NCBI RefSeq assembly: GCF_900111935.1
Contig: NZ_FOYN01000002.1
Coordinates: 744,001-808,000 of the forward strand
Direction of reading: 5' to 3'
Origin: Halorubrum sodomense
GTDB taxonomy: Archaea > Halobacteriota > Halobacteria > Halobacteriales > Haloferacaceae
Length of the DNA stretch: 64,000 nt
Shown in pieces: positions 54,663-62,233 of this stretch. The notes beneath the pieces were generated by a model. That model was not told the DNA's origin and did not search any database. It saw nothing but the letters and a program-made list of their open reading frames with translations. The stretch's first letter is position 1, and each line of letters starts with the position of its first letter. The translations under genes were made by a program, and so were the position numbers.

Positions 54663-55526
54663 TCAGTAGAACTCGCGGACGAGGTCGGTCGCGCTCTCGG
54701 GGGCGCCCTCCGGGATGACGGACATGTCCTCGTCGACGCCGTGTTGCTCGTGGTACGGCACCGACGACTCGTCCTTGTAGATGACGCCCTGGGTCTCCGT
54801 CTCGCTGTCGAGGATGACGTCTTTCGCGTCCTCGCGATCGGTCGGGTCGTGGTCCGTCTCCTCCAGGTCGACCAGCGAGTCGCGGAAGTAGTCGTACGTG
54901 TCGACGTCGTTGAAGGTGACACAGGGGGAGTAGACGTTCACGAAGCCGAACCCGTCGTGTTCGATGGCCTCCTGGATGATCTCCTGGTGGCGGAGCGCGT
55001 CGGAGGAGAACGACTGCGCGATGAACGTCGCGCCCGAGGCGAGCGCCAGCGCGTGCGGATTGACCGGGGGCTGTTTGGGGCCCTCGGGGCTCGTCGACGT
55101 CTCGAAGTCCTCGCGAGAGGTCGGGGAGGCCTGTCCCTTCGTCAGCCCGTAGATACGGTTGTCCATCACGACGTACGTCATGTCGACGTTGCGCCGGACG
55201 GCGTGGACGAAGTGGCCCGCGCCGATGGAGTAGCCGTCGCCGTCGCCGCCGGCGACCATCACTTCGATGTCGGGCCGGGCCATCTTGACGCCGGTCCCGA
55301 CGGGGAGCGCGCGCCCGTGAACGCCGTGGAGCGCGTAGCTGTGCATGTACGTGCCGATCTTCCCGGAACAGCCGATGCCGGCGACGACGAAGGTGTTGTC
55401 GGGGTCGTTGCCCGTCTCCGCGAGACCCTTCATCATCCCGTTCATCGTACCGAAGTCGCCGCATCCCGGGCACCACGTCGGCTGCTTGTCGGACTTGAAG
55501 TCGGTGAATCGAATGTCTGAGCTCAT
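54663..55526 (-). CDS. korB: 2-oxoacid:ferredoxin oxidoreductase beta subunit (KorB)
   Basis: TPP-binding subunit, 287 residues. CPGCGDFGTMNGMM at the N-terminus and GCSGKIGTYMHSYALHG supply cluster-related cysteines; the TPP/Mg motif is VMVAGGDGDGYSIGAGHFVH. Length matches haloarchaeal KorB (2-oxoglutarate) rather than the longer PorB. Starts three bases past the korA stop. Confidence 0.9.
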   Translation of the reverse strand: MSSDIRFTDFKSDKQPTWCPGCGDFGTMNGMMKGLAETGNDPDNTFVVAGIGCSGKIGTYMHSYALHGVHGRALPVGTGVKMARPDIEVMVAGGDGDGYSIGAGHFVHAVRRNVDMTYVVMDNRIYGLTKGQASPTSREDFETSTSPEGPKQPPVNPHALALASGATFIAQSFSSDALRHQEIIQEAIEHDGFGFVNVYSPCVTFNDVDTYDYFRDSLVDLEETDHDPTDREDAKDVILDSETETQGVIYKDESSVPYHEQHGVDEDMSVIPEGAPESATDLVREFY

Positions 55527-55529
55527 TGG

Positions 55530-57287
55530 TTACGCCTCCACCCCCTCCGCGAGGGTCGCCTTGATGTCGCTTGCGAGTTCGTCGGCCTTGAACCGCACGC
55601 CGTTGTACTTGTTCACGCGGTCGACCCGTTCGAGCACGTCGTGTTCGACCAGGTCCGCGAACTGCCCCTGTTCGTTACACTCGACGACGACCGTCGTCTC
55701 GGCCGCTTCGACGTCCTCCGAGAGGTCCGGCCGCGGGAAGATGTACGGGACCGAGAGGACCCGCACGTCGTGTCCCTCCTCGTCGAGCATCCGTACCGCC
55801 TCCGCGAGCGCGCCCTCGTTCGACCCCCACGTGATCACGAGGGTGTCGGCGTCTTCGTCGCCGAACTCGCGCGGGCTCCAGTCCTCGCGCTCGCGGGCGG
55901 TCTCCACCTTCCGGTTGCGCTTGTCGACCTGTGCGACGCGCATCTCGGTGTCCTCGGTCCGCCGGCCCTGCTCGTCGTGCTCGAGCCCGGTGGACATGTG
56001 CGCGCCGTCGGCGGTGCCGGGGAACGCCCGCGGCGAGACCCCGTCGTCGGTGATCTCGTGGGGCTGGAAGCCGCCGGAGTCGCTGGTGTGGTCGTCGATC
56101 GTCGTCTCGTCGACGACGTTGCCCCGGTCGACCTCCACCTCGTCCATGTCGAACGTGTCGGGGGAGAACGTCTGCTCGGTGACCGCCATCGAGAGGTCGG
56201 CGGTGAGGTAGACGGGGAGCTGGTACTTCTCGGCGAGGTTGAACGCCTCGACCGTCTTCCAGAAGCACTCGTCGATGGTGGTCGGCGCGAGGACGAACCG
56301 CGGCACTTCTCCGTGACCGCCGTACAGCATCTGGTTCAAATCGCCCTGCTCCTGTTTCGTCGGCATCCCCGTCGAGGGACCCGAGCGCATCACGTTACAG
56401 ATGACGAGCGGCGTCTCCGAGGTGGCGATGAGCCCGAACGTCTCGGTCATCAGGTCGATCCCCGGTCCGGAGGTCGCCGTCATCGAGCGGGCGCCGCCGC
56501 GGGCCGCGCCCAGCGCCATGTTGATCGCGGACAGCTCGTCTTCCGCCTGAACGACGTGGCCGCCGTACCGCTCGATGCGGCCGGTGAGGTACGTCATCAC
56601 GTCTGTCGCGGGCGTGATCGGGTAGCCGGCGTAGAAGCGGCAGCCGGCCGCGATGGCGCCCATGCCGATCGCCTCGTCGCCGTTGAGGAGGACGTAGTCC
56701 TCGTCGGTGGTCTCCAGCGAGTAGTCGAACTCGTGGTCGTACTCGTCGGCGACGTACGACTGGCCGGCGCGCGCGGCCTCCTTGTTGTTGTCGACCAGCT
56801 TCTGGCCCTTGTCCTTGAACCGCTTCTCGAGCGCCGAGTCGAGGTTCTCGATGGGGAACTCGGCCACCTCGCAGGCTGCGCCGAGCGCGACCACGTTCCG
56901 CATGATCGCCCCGCCGGCCTCCTCGGCCAGGCTCTTGAGCGGCACGTCGAGGCCGATCATCCCCTCCGGGATCTCGACGTCTTGCATCGTCGTCCGCTCG
57001 CCGTCGTAGATGATCACCGACCCCTCGTGGAGCTCGTCGAGGTTCTCCTCGATCGTCCGGGGAGTCAACGCGATGAGCACGTCGAGTCGGTCCACGACGC
57101 TCTGTACCTTGTCGACGGAGGTCCGCACCTTGTAGGCGGTGTACCCGCCTCGGATCCGCGATGCGAAGTCCTTCGACGTGAACACGTGTCGACCCGCGCG
57201 GGAGAGCGCCTGTGCGAAGATCTTCCCCGTCGAGTCGATGCCGTCGCCGGCCTCTCCGCCGACAGCCCAGTTGAAATCCGCGGCCAT
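55530..57287 (-). CDS. korA: 2-oxoacid:ferredoxin oxidoreductase alpha subunit (KorA, gamma-alpha fusion)
   Basis: 585 residues: gamma domain (about 1-195, GGEAGDGIDSTGKIFAQAL) fused to the pyrimidine-binding alpha domain (from about 200, YPITPATDVMTYLTG, MTATSGPGIDLMTETFG, CNVMRSGPSTGMPTKQEQ). Oxidises 2-oxoglutarate to succinyl-CoA and reduces ferredoxin in the citric acid cycle. 2-Oxoglutarate is assigned from size and from citrate synthase nearby; pyruvate is less likely. Confidence 0.9.
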   Translation of the reverse strand: MAADFNWAVGGEAGDGIDSTGKIFAQALSRAGRHVFTSKDFASRIRGGYTAYKVRTSVDKVQSVVDRLDVLIALTPRTIEENLDELHEGSVIIYDGERTTMQDVEIPEGMIGLDVPLKSLAEEAGGAIMRNVVALGAACEVAEFPIENLDSALEKRFKDKGQKLVDNNKEAARAGQSYVADEYDHEFDYSLETTDEDYVLLNGDEAIGMGAIAAGCRFYAGYPITPATDVMTYLTGRIERYGGHVVQAEDELSAINMALGAARGGARSMTATSGPGIDLMTETFGLIATSETPLVICNVMRSGPSTGMPTKQEQGDLNQMLYGGHGEVPRFVLAPTTIDECFWKTVEAFNLAEKYQLPVYLTADLSMAVTEQTFSPDTFDMDEVEVDRGNVVDETTIDDHTSDSGGFQPHEITDDGVSPRAFPGTADGAHMSTGLEHDEQGRRTEDTEMRVAQVDKRNRKVETAREREDWSPREFGDEDADTLVITWGSNEGALAEAVRMLDEEGHDVRVLSVPYIFPRPDLSEDVEAAETTVVVECNEQGQFADLVEHDVLERVDRVNKYNGVRFKADELASDIKATLAEGVEA

Positions 57288-57633
57288 GTGCTATGGGCAA
57301 GGTTCCGGCGGACTCATCAAAAGGCTTCTGGAAGGAGCCACCGACGTGTTTCTGGACGAACGTGATTGTGTTCGCGAATATTGTCGGTTTAGGCGCCGAT
57401 ATCGGCCAATATAGAATTGTAATTGGACGTTCGTTCACCGAAATCCTCACGATCGACCCCTCGCGTCGGACCGGTTTTCGACGACCGTCGAAGTTCCGCG
57501 GTCGCGGGTCGACCTTCCGGCGGCGTCGGCGAGAGTCGGGTCCGGCTCCGAACGCGTCACGGGAACCGGTTTCGACACGGGCAGGACCGACGCGGACGGG
57601 AAGGCGTTTGTGTCTCCCCCGCCGATCCGGGGT
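57288..57633. promoter_or_regulatory. AT-rich divergent control region of korAB and the flavoprotein gene
   Basis: A TATA-like CCTTTTGA at 57317-57324 (minus) serves korA. Between 57360 and 57440 the sequence is much richer in A and T than its surroundings and contains the perfect palindrome GCCGATATCGGC (57395-57406) flanked by GAATATTG (57376-57383) and CAATATAG (57407-57414). This could be an operator. No gene is seen here. Confidence 0.5.
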
Positions 57634-58278
57634 ATGGACACGACAGCGACGGTCAAGGCGGTCGAGTCGGTCGGCCCCGACACGTACGCCCTCCGCTTCC
57701 GGGCGCCGGACGGGTTCGCGGCCGAACCCGGCCAGTTCGTGAAGCTCGGCACCGACATCGACGGCGAGTCGGTCTCGCGGTTCTACACCCTCTCGTCGCC
57801 CCGCGTCGGCGAGGCGTTCGAGGTCACGGTCGGCATCGACCCCGAGGAGGGCGGCGAGTTCTCGGCCTTCCTCTCGGACGCCGAGGCCGGCACCGAAATG
57901 ACGCTCTCCGGTCCCTACGGCGACCAGCACTACGACGGCGAACCGCGCGCGGTCGTGATCGCGGGCGGCCCCGGCGTCGGCCCCGCGGTCGCCATCGCCG
58001 AGCGCGCGCTCGACGAGGGCGCCGAGGCCGCGGTCGTCTACCGCGACGACGACGTCGCGCACGCCGACCGGATCGACGCGCTCCGCGAGCGCGGCGCCGA
58101 TATCCGGCTCCTCGACGCGGGCGACCCCCTCACCGACGCCGTCGCCGACGTCCTGACCGGTGCGGACGGCGAGACGGTGTTCGTCTACGGGTTCGCGGAC
58201 CTCGTCGCCGACGCGGAGGCCGCGGTCGACTCGGCCGGGGGCGACGCGGACGCCGCGAAGGTCGAGAACTTCGGCTAG
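57634..58278 (+). CDS. FAD-binding oxidoreductase of the ferredoxin-NADP reductase type
   Basis: 214 residues. FAD domain (SRFYTLSSPRVG is the RxYS-like flavin motif, residues about 50-61) and a nucleotide-binding part with VVIAGGPGVGPAVAIAE. It lacks an iron-sulfur domain, so it may take electrons from ferredoxin or serve as a subunit; being next to korAB it could recycle reduced ferredoxin, which is inference only. Confidence 0.85.
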   Translation: MDTTATVKAVESVGPDTYALRFRAPDGFAAEPGQFVKLGTDIDGESVSRFYTLSSPRVGEAFEVTVGIDPEEGGEFSAFLSDAEAGTEMTLSGPYGDQHYDGEPRAVVIAGGPGVGPAVAIAERALDEGAEAAVVYRDDDVAHADRIDALRERGADIRLLDAGDPLTDAVADVLTGADGETVFVYGFADLVADAEAAVDSAGGDADAAKVENFG

Positions 58279-58363
58279 CCGCGGTCGCCGAGAGTACCGT
58301 CCTCCTGCCGGCCTCGTCCGCCGGTGCCACACGCTTTAGGTACCGCCGCCGAGAGGTGCGGAC

Positions 58364-59389
58364 ATGGACTACCGACGACTCGGCGACACCGGGCTCAGCG
58401 TCTCGGAGCTCTGCTTCGGGACCTGGCGGTTCGGGCGCGAGACGAACGGCGTCGTGGAGACGGGCCGCGAGGAGTCGCACGAACTGCTCGACGCGGCCGC
58501 GGACCGCGGGATCAACTTCATCGACACGGCCAACGTGTACGGGACGCCGAACGGGAAAAGCGAGACGTACATCGGCGAGTGGCTCGCGGACCGCGAGCGC
58601 GAGGACTACGTCGTCGCCTCGAAGGTGTACTTCCCGTTCGACGGGCGCGGCGAGCCCGGCCCCAACGACTCCGGACTGGGACGGAAACACATCCGGGCGC
58701 AGATCGAGGGGACGCTCGACCGCCTCGACACGGACTACCTCGACATCTACTACATCCACCGCTGGGACGAGGAGACGCCGATCGAGGAGACGATGCGCGC
58801 GCTCGACGAACTCGTCGCGGAGGGGAAGGTACACCACCTCGGCGCGTCGACGATGGCGGCGTGGCAGCTGACGAAGGCGCAGTGGACCGCCGACGTCAAC
58901 GACTACGCAAGCTTCGACGTCGTCCAGCCGCTCCACCACGCGGGCTACTACGAGGACGTGAGCGAGTACCTCGACGTCTGTATCGACCAGGACCTCGCGG
59001 TCTGTCCGTACTCCCCGCTCGCGGGCGGGTTCCTCACCGGGAAGTACGAGCGCGCCGACCCGGACGACCCGGAGAAAGTGATCGCGCCCGACGGCTCCCG
59101 CGCGAGCTTCGATGACCGGTTCGAGCGCTTCTACCTCTCCGAGCGCGGCTGGAAGGTGCTCGACGCGGTCCGCGAGGTCGCCGACGAACTCGACGCGACG
59201 CCCGCTCAGGTCGCGCTGGCGTGGCTCACCGAGTGGGACGAGTTCACCTGCGTTCCCATCGTCGGCGCGCGGACGGTCGATCAGCTCGACGAGAACGTTG
59301 CGGCCGCCGACCTCGGCCTCTCGGACGAGCAGTGGGACCGGATCATGGACGCGCGCTACGATCCGGACGGGAACCTCTGGGGTCACTGA
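58364..59389 (+). CDS. Aldo/keto reductase
   Basis: 341 residues, TIM barrel. Catalytic tetrad: Asp and Tyr in INFIDTANVYGTPNGKSE, Lys in YVVASKVYFPF, His in DIYYIHRWDEETP. C-terminal VPIVGARTVDQLDENVAA binds NADP(H). Related to voltage-channel beta subunit/YajO-type enzymes; substrate unknown. TATA-like CTTTAGG at 58334-58340. Confidence 0.92.
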   Translation: MDYRRLGDTGLSVSELCFGTWRFGRETNGVVETGREESHELLDAAADRGINFIDTANVYGTPNGKSETYIGEWLADREREDYVVASKVYFPFDGRGEPGPNDSGLGRKHIRAQIEGTLDRLDTDYLDIYYIHRWDEETPIEETMRALDELVAEGKVHHLGASTMAAWQLTKAQWTADVNDYASFDVVQPLHHAGYYEDVSEYLDVCIDQDLAVCPYSPLAGGFLTGKYERADPDDPEKVIAPDGSRASFDDRFERFYLSERGWKVLDAVREVADELDATPAQVALAWLTEWDEFTCVPIVGARTVDQLDENVAAADLGLSDEQWDRIMDARYDPDGNLWGH

Positions 59390-59477
59390 GCGCGGCGGCG
59401 GGGCCAACGTCAGCGGCGGAGTCGGCGTCGGCGTTGAGGCCGGCGGCGGCGGCGCGGCCGGCTCGCGGTCGCCCCAG

Positions 59478-59936
59478 TTACGTCTCGAAGTCCGGGAGGT
59501 CGTCCGGCGCGTCGAAGTCGGCCTCCCAGTCGATGTACTCCTCTTTTAGCGTCTCACAGACGATCTGGCCGAGTTCCGTGAGCCCCGCGTTTATCGCGGA
59601 GACGGTGCCCCAGGAGTCCAGATCCGGGTGGAGGTCGCGCTCCTTCCAGTCCTCGGGCAGCCCCGGCGCGTGGTAGCCGACGCGGTCGGCAAAGTCGTCC
59701 CAGAAGAAGTCGAACCGGGAGACGAGACCGAGGTCGACGGCGATGGCCCAGTCGGACTCGTCCATGTCGGTCGCGTCGGCCCACTCGTCGAACGCGTCCT
59801 CCCACGCTCCCTCGCGGAGGAGCGCCTCCAGGTCGTCGCGGCGGTACTCCCCGCCCGCCACCTCGGCGTCCTCGTACTCGTTCGGGTCGACGGCGGCGAG
59901 TTCGGGGGGCTCCGGCGGGTCGACGTCGAGTGACAT
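59478..59936 (-). CDS. Acidic haloarchaeal protein of unknown function, 152 aa
   Basis: Strongly acidic, no membrane segment. Notable parts are WEDAFDEWADATDMDESDWA, FDFFWDDFADRVGYHAPG and an ending with helix INAGLTELGQIVCETLKEEY, which might mediate contacts. The ATG at 59936 has a TATA-like GTTTTGC 27 bases before it. I do not recognise a function. Confidence 0.72.
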   Translation of the reverse strand: MSLDVDPPEPPELAAVDPNEYEDAEVAGGEYRRDDLEALLREGAWEDAFDEWADATDMDESDWAIAVDLGLVSRFDFFWDDFADRVGYHAPGLPEDWKERDLHPDLDSWGTVSAINAGLTELGQIVCETLKEEYIDWEADFDAPDDLPDFET

Positions 59937-60088
59937 GCTCCGGTATGCGTGCCGACGCGGCAAAACGCTACGGGAACGGGTTAGCGGCGACGCCGTTGCC
60001 CACGCGTCCGGCGACGTCGTTGCCCCTGCGTCCGGCGACGCCGCGCCCGATCCGGTCCTTTTACCGCGGCGCCGGTCCGAGTGCGCGT

Positions 60089-60502
60089 ATGGACCTCCGC
60101 GCCGTCTCGCGTCGGGTCGGGATCGCCGCCGCCGTCGTCACCGTGGTCGCGCTCGTCGCCCCGTACGCGGTCATTTCGGGGCCGGAGTACGCGAGCCAGC
60201 TGGCGGCGTACTACGCCTCCGGCGTCGTCGGCTGGGGCGGCATCGCGCTGTTCGCGCTGCTGTCCGCGGTCGTCATCGCCTCCGTTGAACGGGGAAACGT
60301 CGATCCCGGAACGCTCGCCGGCGTTGCGGTCGTTCTCGGGCTCGCGGCGACCGTGAGCGCGGCGAGTTGGGCGCTGGCGGTCGAGCCGAGCCCGGTGTTC
60401 CGCGACCACCTCTGGCTGGTGTGGCACGCGCGCGCGGTCGTCGCGCTGTCCGTTCCCGTCCCGCTCGCCGCGACGGCGTACGCGTGGGACCTGCTGTCGT
60501 AG
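60089..60502 (+). CDS. Membrane protein of unknown function, 137 aa
   Basis: Four hydrophobic helices (about residues 10-30, 45-65, 75-97, 112-133). ATG at 60089 with the TATA-like CTTTTACC about 27 bases before it. A 24-base imperfect tandem repeat lies upstream at about 59994-60041. Followed by the SRP RNA gene. Confidence 0.72.
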   Translation: MDLRAVSRRVGIAAAVVTVVALVAPYAVISGPEYASQLAAYYASGVVGWGGIALFALLSAVVIASVERGNVDPGTLAGVAVVLGLAATVSAASWALAVEPSPVFRDHLWLVWHARAVVALSVPVPLAATAYAWDLLS

Positions 60503-60548
60503 GTCGCCGGAACGGCGCCGCGGCGGCGACGGTCTCCGAACGAAAGGC

Positions 60549-60556
60549 CCTTATGG
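60549..60556 (+). promoter_or_regulatory. TATA-like box of the SRP RNA gene
   Basis: CCTTATGG lies about 27-33 bases before the inferred RNA 5' end at 60582. Confidence 0.55.
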
Positions 60557-60581
60557 GACACCCGAGTAGCGTCGAACGGAC

Positions 60582-60882
60582 TAGGTCGGGCGGTTAGGCC
60601 CCGCTCGTAACCCGCGAGGTAGTCTTCAGCGGGGACCGAACAGCGGGCACGTCCGGTCAGACCGGCACGGGCCCCGAGAGCCAACGTGGAAGCCTCGTCC
60701 GCCGGGGACAGCGGTCCGCGGCGCCCGCTCGCAGGAGCGGTCCGTCGCGGTTCGTCGGCGGCACCGGGTCAGGCGCGGAAGCGAGCAGCCCACCGCCGAA
60801 CGCCCGTCGCTCGTCGGGTCGCGGGGTGGAGGAGGCAATCGGGATACCCCGTGCCGGAACGCCGGGCTACCCCGCCTGTCCG
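60582..60882 (+). ncRNA. ffs: Signal recognition particle 7S RNA
   Basis: About 300 nt. The S-domain helix 8 internal loop is unmistakable: GGGTCAGG ... GGAA ... GAGCAGCCC at about 60766-60790, the SRP54 binding site. Helix 6 with a short loop (CCGCTCGCAGGAGCGG, about 60724-60740) is where SRP19 binds. The ends pair as archaeal helix 1 (60584-60593 with 60872-60881), and the 5' domain contains the GGTTAGGCCCC segment of helices 3/4. A T-rich stretch follows the 3' end. Exact ends are estimated from pairing. Confidence 0.93.
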
Positions 60883-60964
60883 TCATTCATACTTCGTTTC
60901 GTTCGGTGAGCGGTCGCGCTACGTCGTTGCGGTCGCCGGCGTGAGCGTCGACCTCACGAGCAGT

Positions 60965-61400
60965 TATTTATAACTGAATACTGTCTGGTCGGAGTTCTGT
61001 TTGTGAATGAACGACAGTAGATCGGCGACGAACACCGCCGGAGGCCCCAGTCGCGAGGCGGGCGCACGCTCGCTGTCGTTCGAGACGCCTTCGGCGTCTC
61101 GTGATGACGAAACGGCGCTGGCGTTTCGAACCACGCGCCTCACTCGGTCGCTATCGCTCCCTCGCTGCGGTGTCGCCGGCGGCTCCGCCGCCGGCTTTCC
61201 GTGGCACGTAGCGCCACGCTACTTACGTCGCCTGCGTCCGCCTCCCGACTGCCCCTTTGCGTCCCACCCCGCCCCGCACAGCAACCGCACCTCACGCCTC
61301 CCCAGCCTCGTCGCGGCCGCTTAAAAGCGGCCGCGACTCCCTCGCGCGTGCTGTCTCGCGGCCGCCGATGGCGGCCGCTCGCAGGCACGCGCCACAGCGA
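60965..61400 (+). repeat. Structured intergenic element, copy D (long type)
   Basis: Left end is CAGTTATTTATAACTG (60961-60976, a perfect dyad). P1 pairs 61048-61061 with 61238-61251 (13 of 14), enclosing 176 bases with several perfect hairpins (for example CGAGACGCC/GGCGTCTCG and GCCGGCGG/CCGCCGGC). The linker is 64 bases; P2 pairs 61310-61320 with 61327-61337 around TTAAAA; P3 pairs 61344-61351 with 61385-61392 with an inner nine-pair stem. Lies between the SRP RNA and a convergent GNAT gene. Confidence 0.86.
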
Positions 61401-61426
61401 CCGCGGAGAATAGTCGGTCTCGCGGC

Positions 61427-62011
61427 TCAGCGACCGGTGTCGTACTTGTACGTCGCCGAGTCCGGGTCGATGCCGAAGTCCTCGGCGGACTCCTCCGGCT
61501 CGTCGTCGTCGGTCGGCTCGGCGTCTTTGAACGCCTTTCGGAGCCGGCTCGGCATCTCGAACTCGTCGACGGCCAGTTCGAGGCCGACCACGTCGCCGCC
61601 GAGGAACTCCCGCTTTTCGGTGAGGCGGTCCGAGAGCGCGGGCGGGAGATCGTCGGTGTCGACGCGCTCGAAACCGAACTGCGTCAGGTACTCGGGCTGG
61701 TCCGTGAGCACGTACACCGCCTCGAACCCGTCCGCGGCCGCGGTGTCGACGAGCCGCTCGACGACGTGCGCCCCGACCCCGCGGTGCCGCCAATCCGGCA
61801 GGACGCCGATGCCGGTGAGCTCGATCCGGTTCTCCTCGTCCTCGTCGCCGCGGTGGAGGCGAAGCCGACCGAAGCCCGCCCGGTCCCCGGACTCCTCGTC
61901 GACCGCGATCACGTAGTCCCGTGACCGGAAGGCGACGTCATCGAGCCCGAGCCGCTCGATCGCGTCCAACAACCACGCCTCGTCACGGTTTTTGGCGTCG
62001 CGGACGTACAT
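61427..62011 (-). CDS. GNAT-family N-acetyltransferase
   Basis: 194 residues. Acetyl-CoA binding motif GIGVLPDWRHRGVGAHVVERL (R/QxxGxG/A form) with the preceding strand ENRIELTGI, and later VYVLTDQPEYLTQFGFERV typical of the family, as in ArgA-like or general amino-group acetyltransferases. The acidic C-terminus (about 165-194) is a haloarchaeal tail. Substrate unknown. The ATG at 62011 is preferred to frames upstream that run through a repeat. Confidence 0.85.
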   Translation of the reverse strand: MYVRDAKNRDEAWLLDAIERLGLDDVAFRSRDYVIAVDEESGDRAGFGRLRLHRGDEDEENRIELTGIGVLPDWRHRGVGAHVVERLVDTAAADGFEAVYVLTDQPEYLTQFGFERVDTDDLPPALSDRLTEKREFLGGDVVGLELAVDEFEMPSRLRKAFKDAEPTDDDEPEESAEDFGIDPDSATYKYDTGR

Positions 62012-62126
62012 AGAGAGCCGTACGAGACCGGAAGTGAAAAGCGGTTCCCCGACGGCCGTTTCCGTTCGCGTCTCGGTCGCCGTTTCCCCCGACTGCGACG
62101 CCGGGGTTGGTCTCGACGCGCGTCGG

Positions 62127-62209
62127 CACCGGCTCGCGTTTGCTCGGTTCGCGCGTCCGCATCGGCTCGCGTTTGCTCGGTTCGCGCGTCCGCATCGGGC
62201 CGCTTTTGC
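62127..62209. repeat. 33-bp tandem repeat before the DNA ligase gene
   Basis: Two exact units starting CGGCTCGCGTTTGCTCGG, followed by a third diverged and shortened one (CGGGCCGCTTTTGCCCGG). The third unit contains the TATA-like CTTTTGC 27 bases before the ligase ATG. Confidence 0.85.
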
Positions 62210-62233
62210 CCGGCGGCCGCCGACCCGACGCGT

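Noticed and set aside
62127-62209. CRISPR-like direct repeat near the ligase gene
   Set aside because: Units are joined directly without spacers, so it is a simple tandem duplication.
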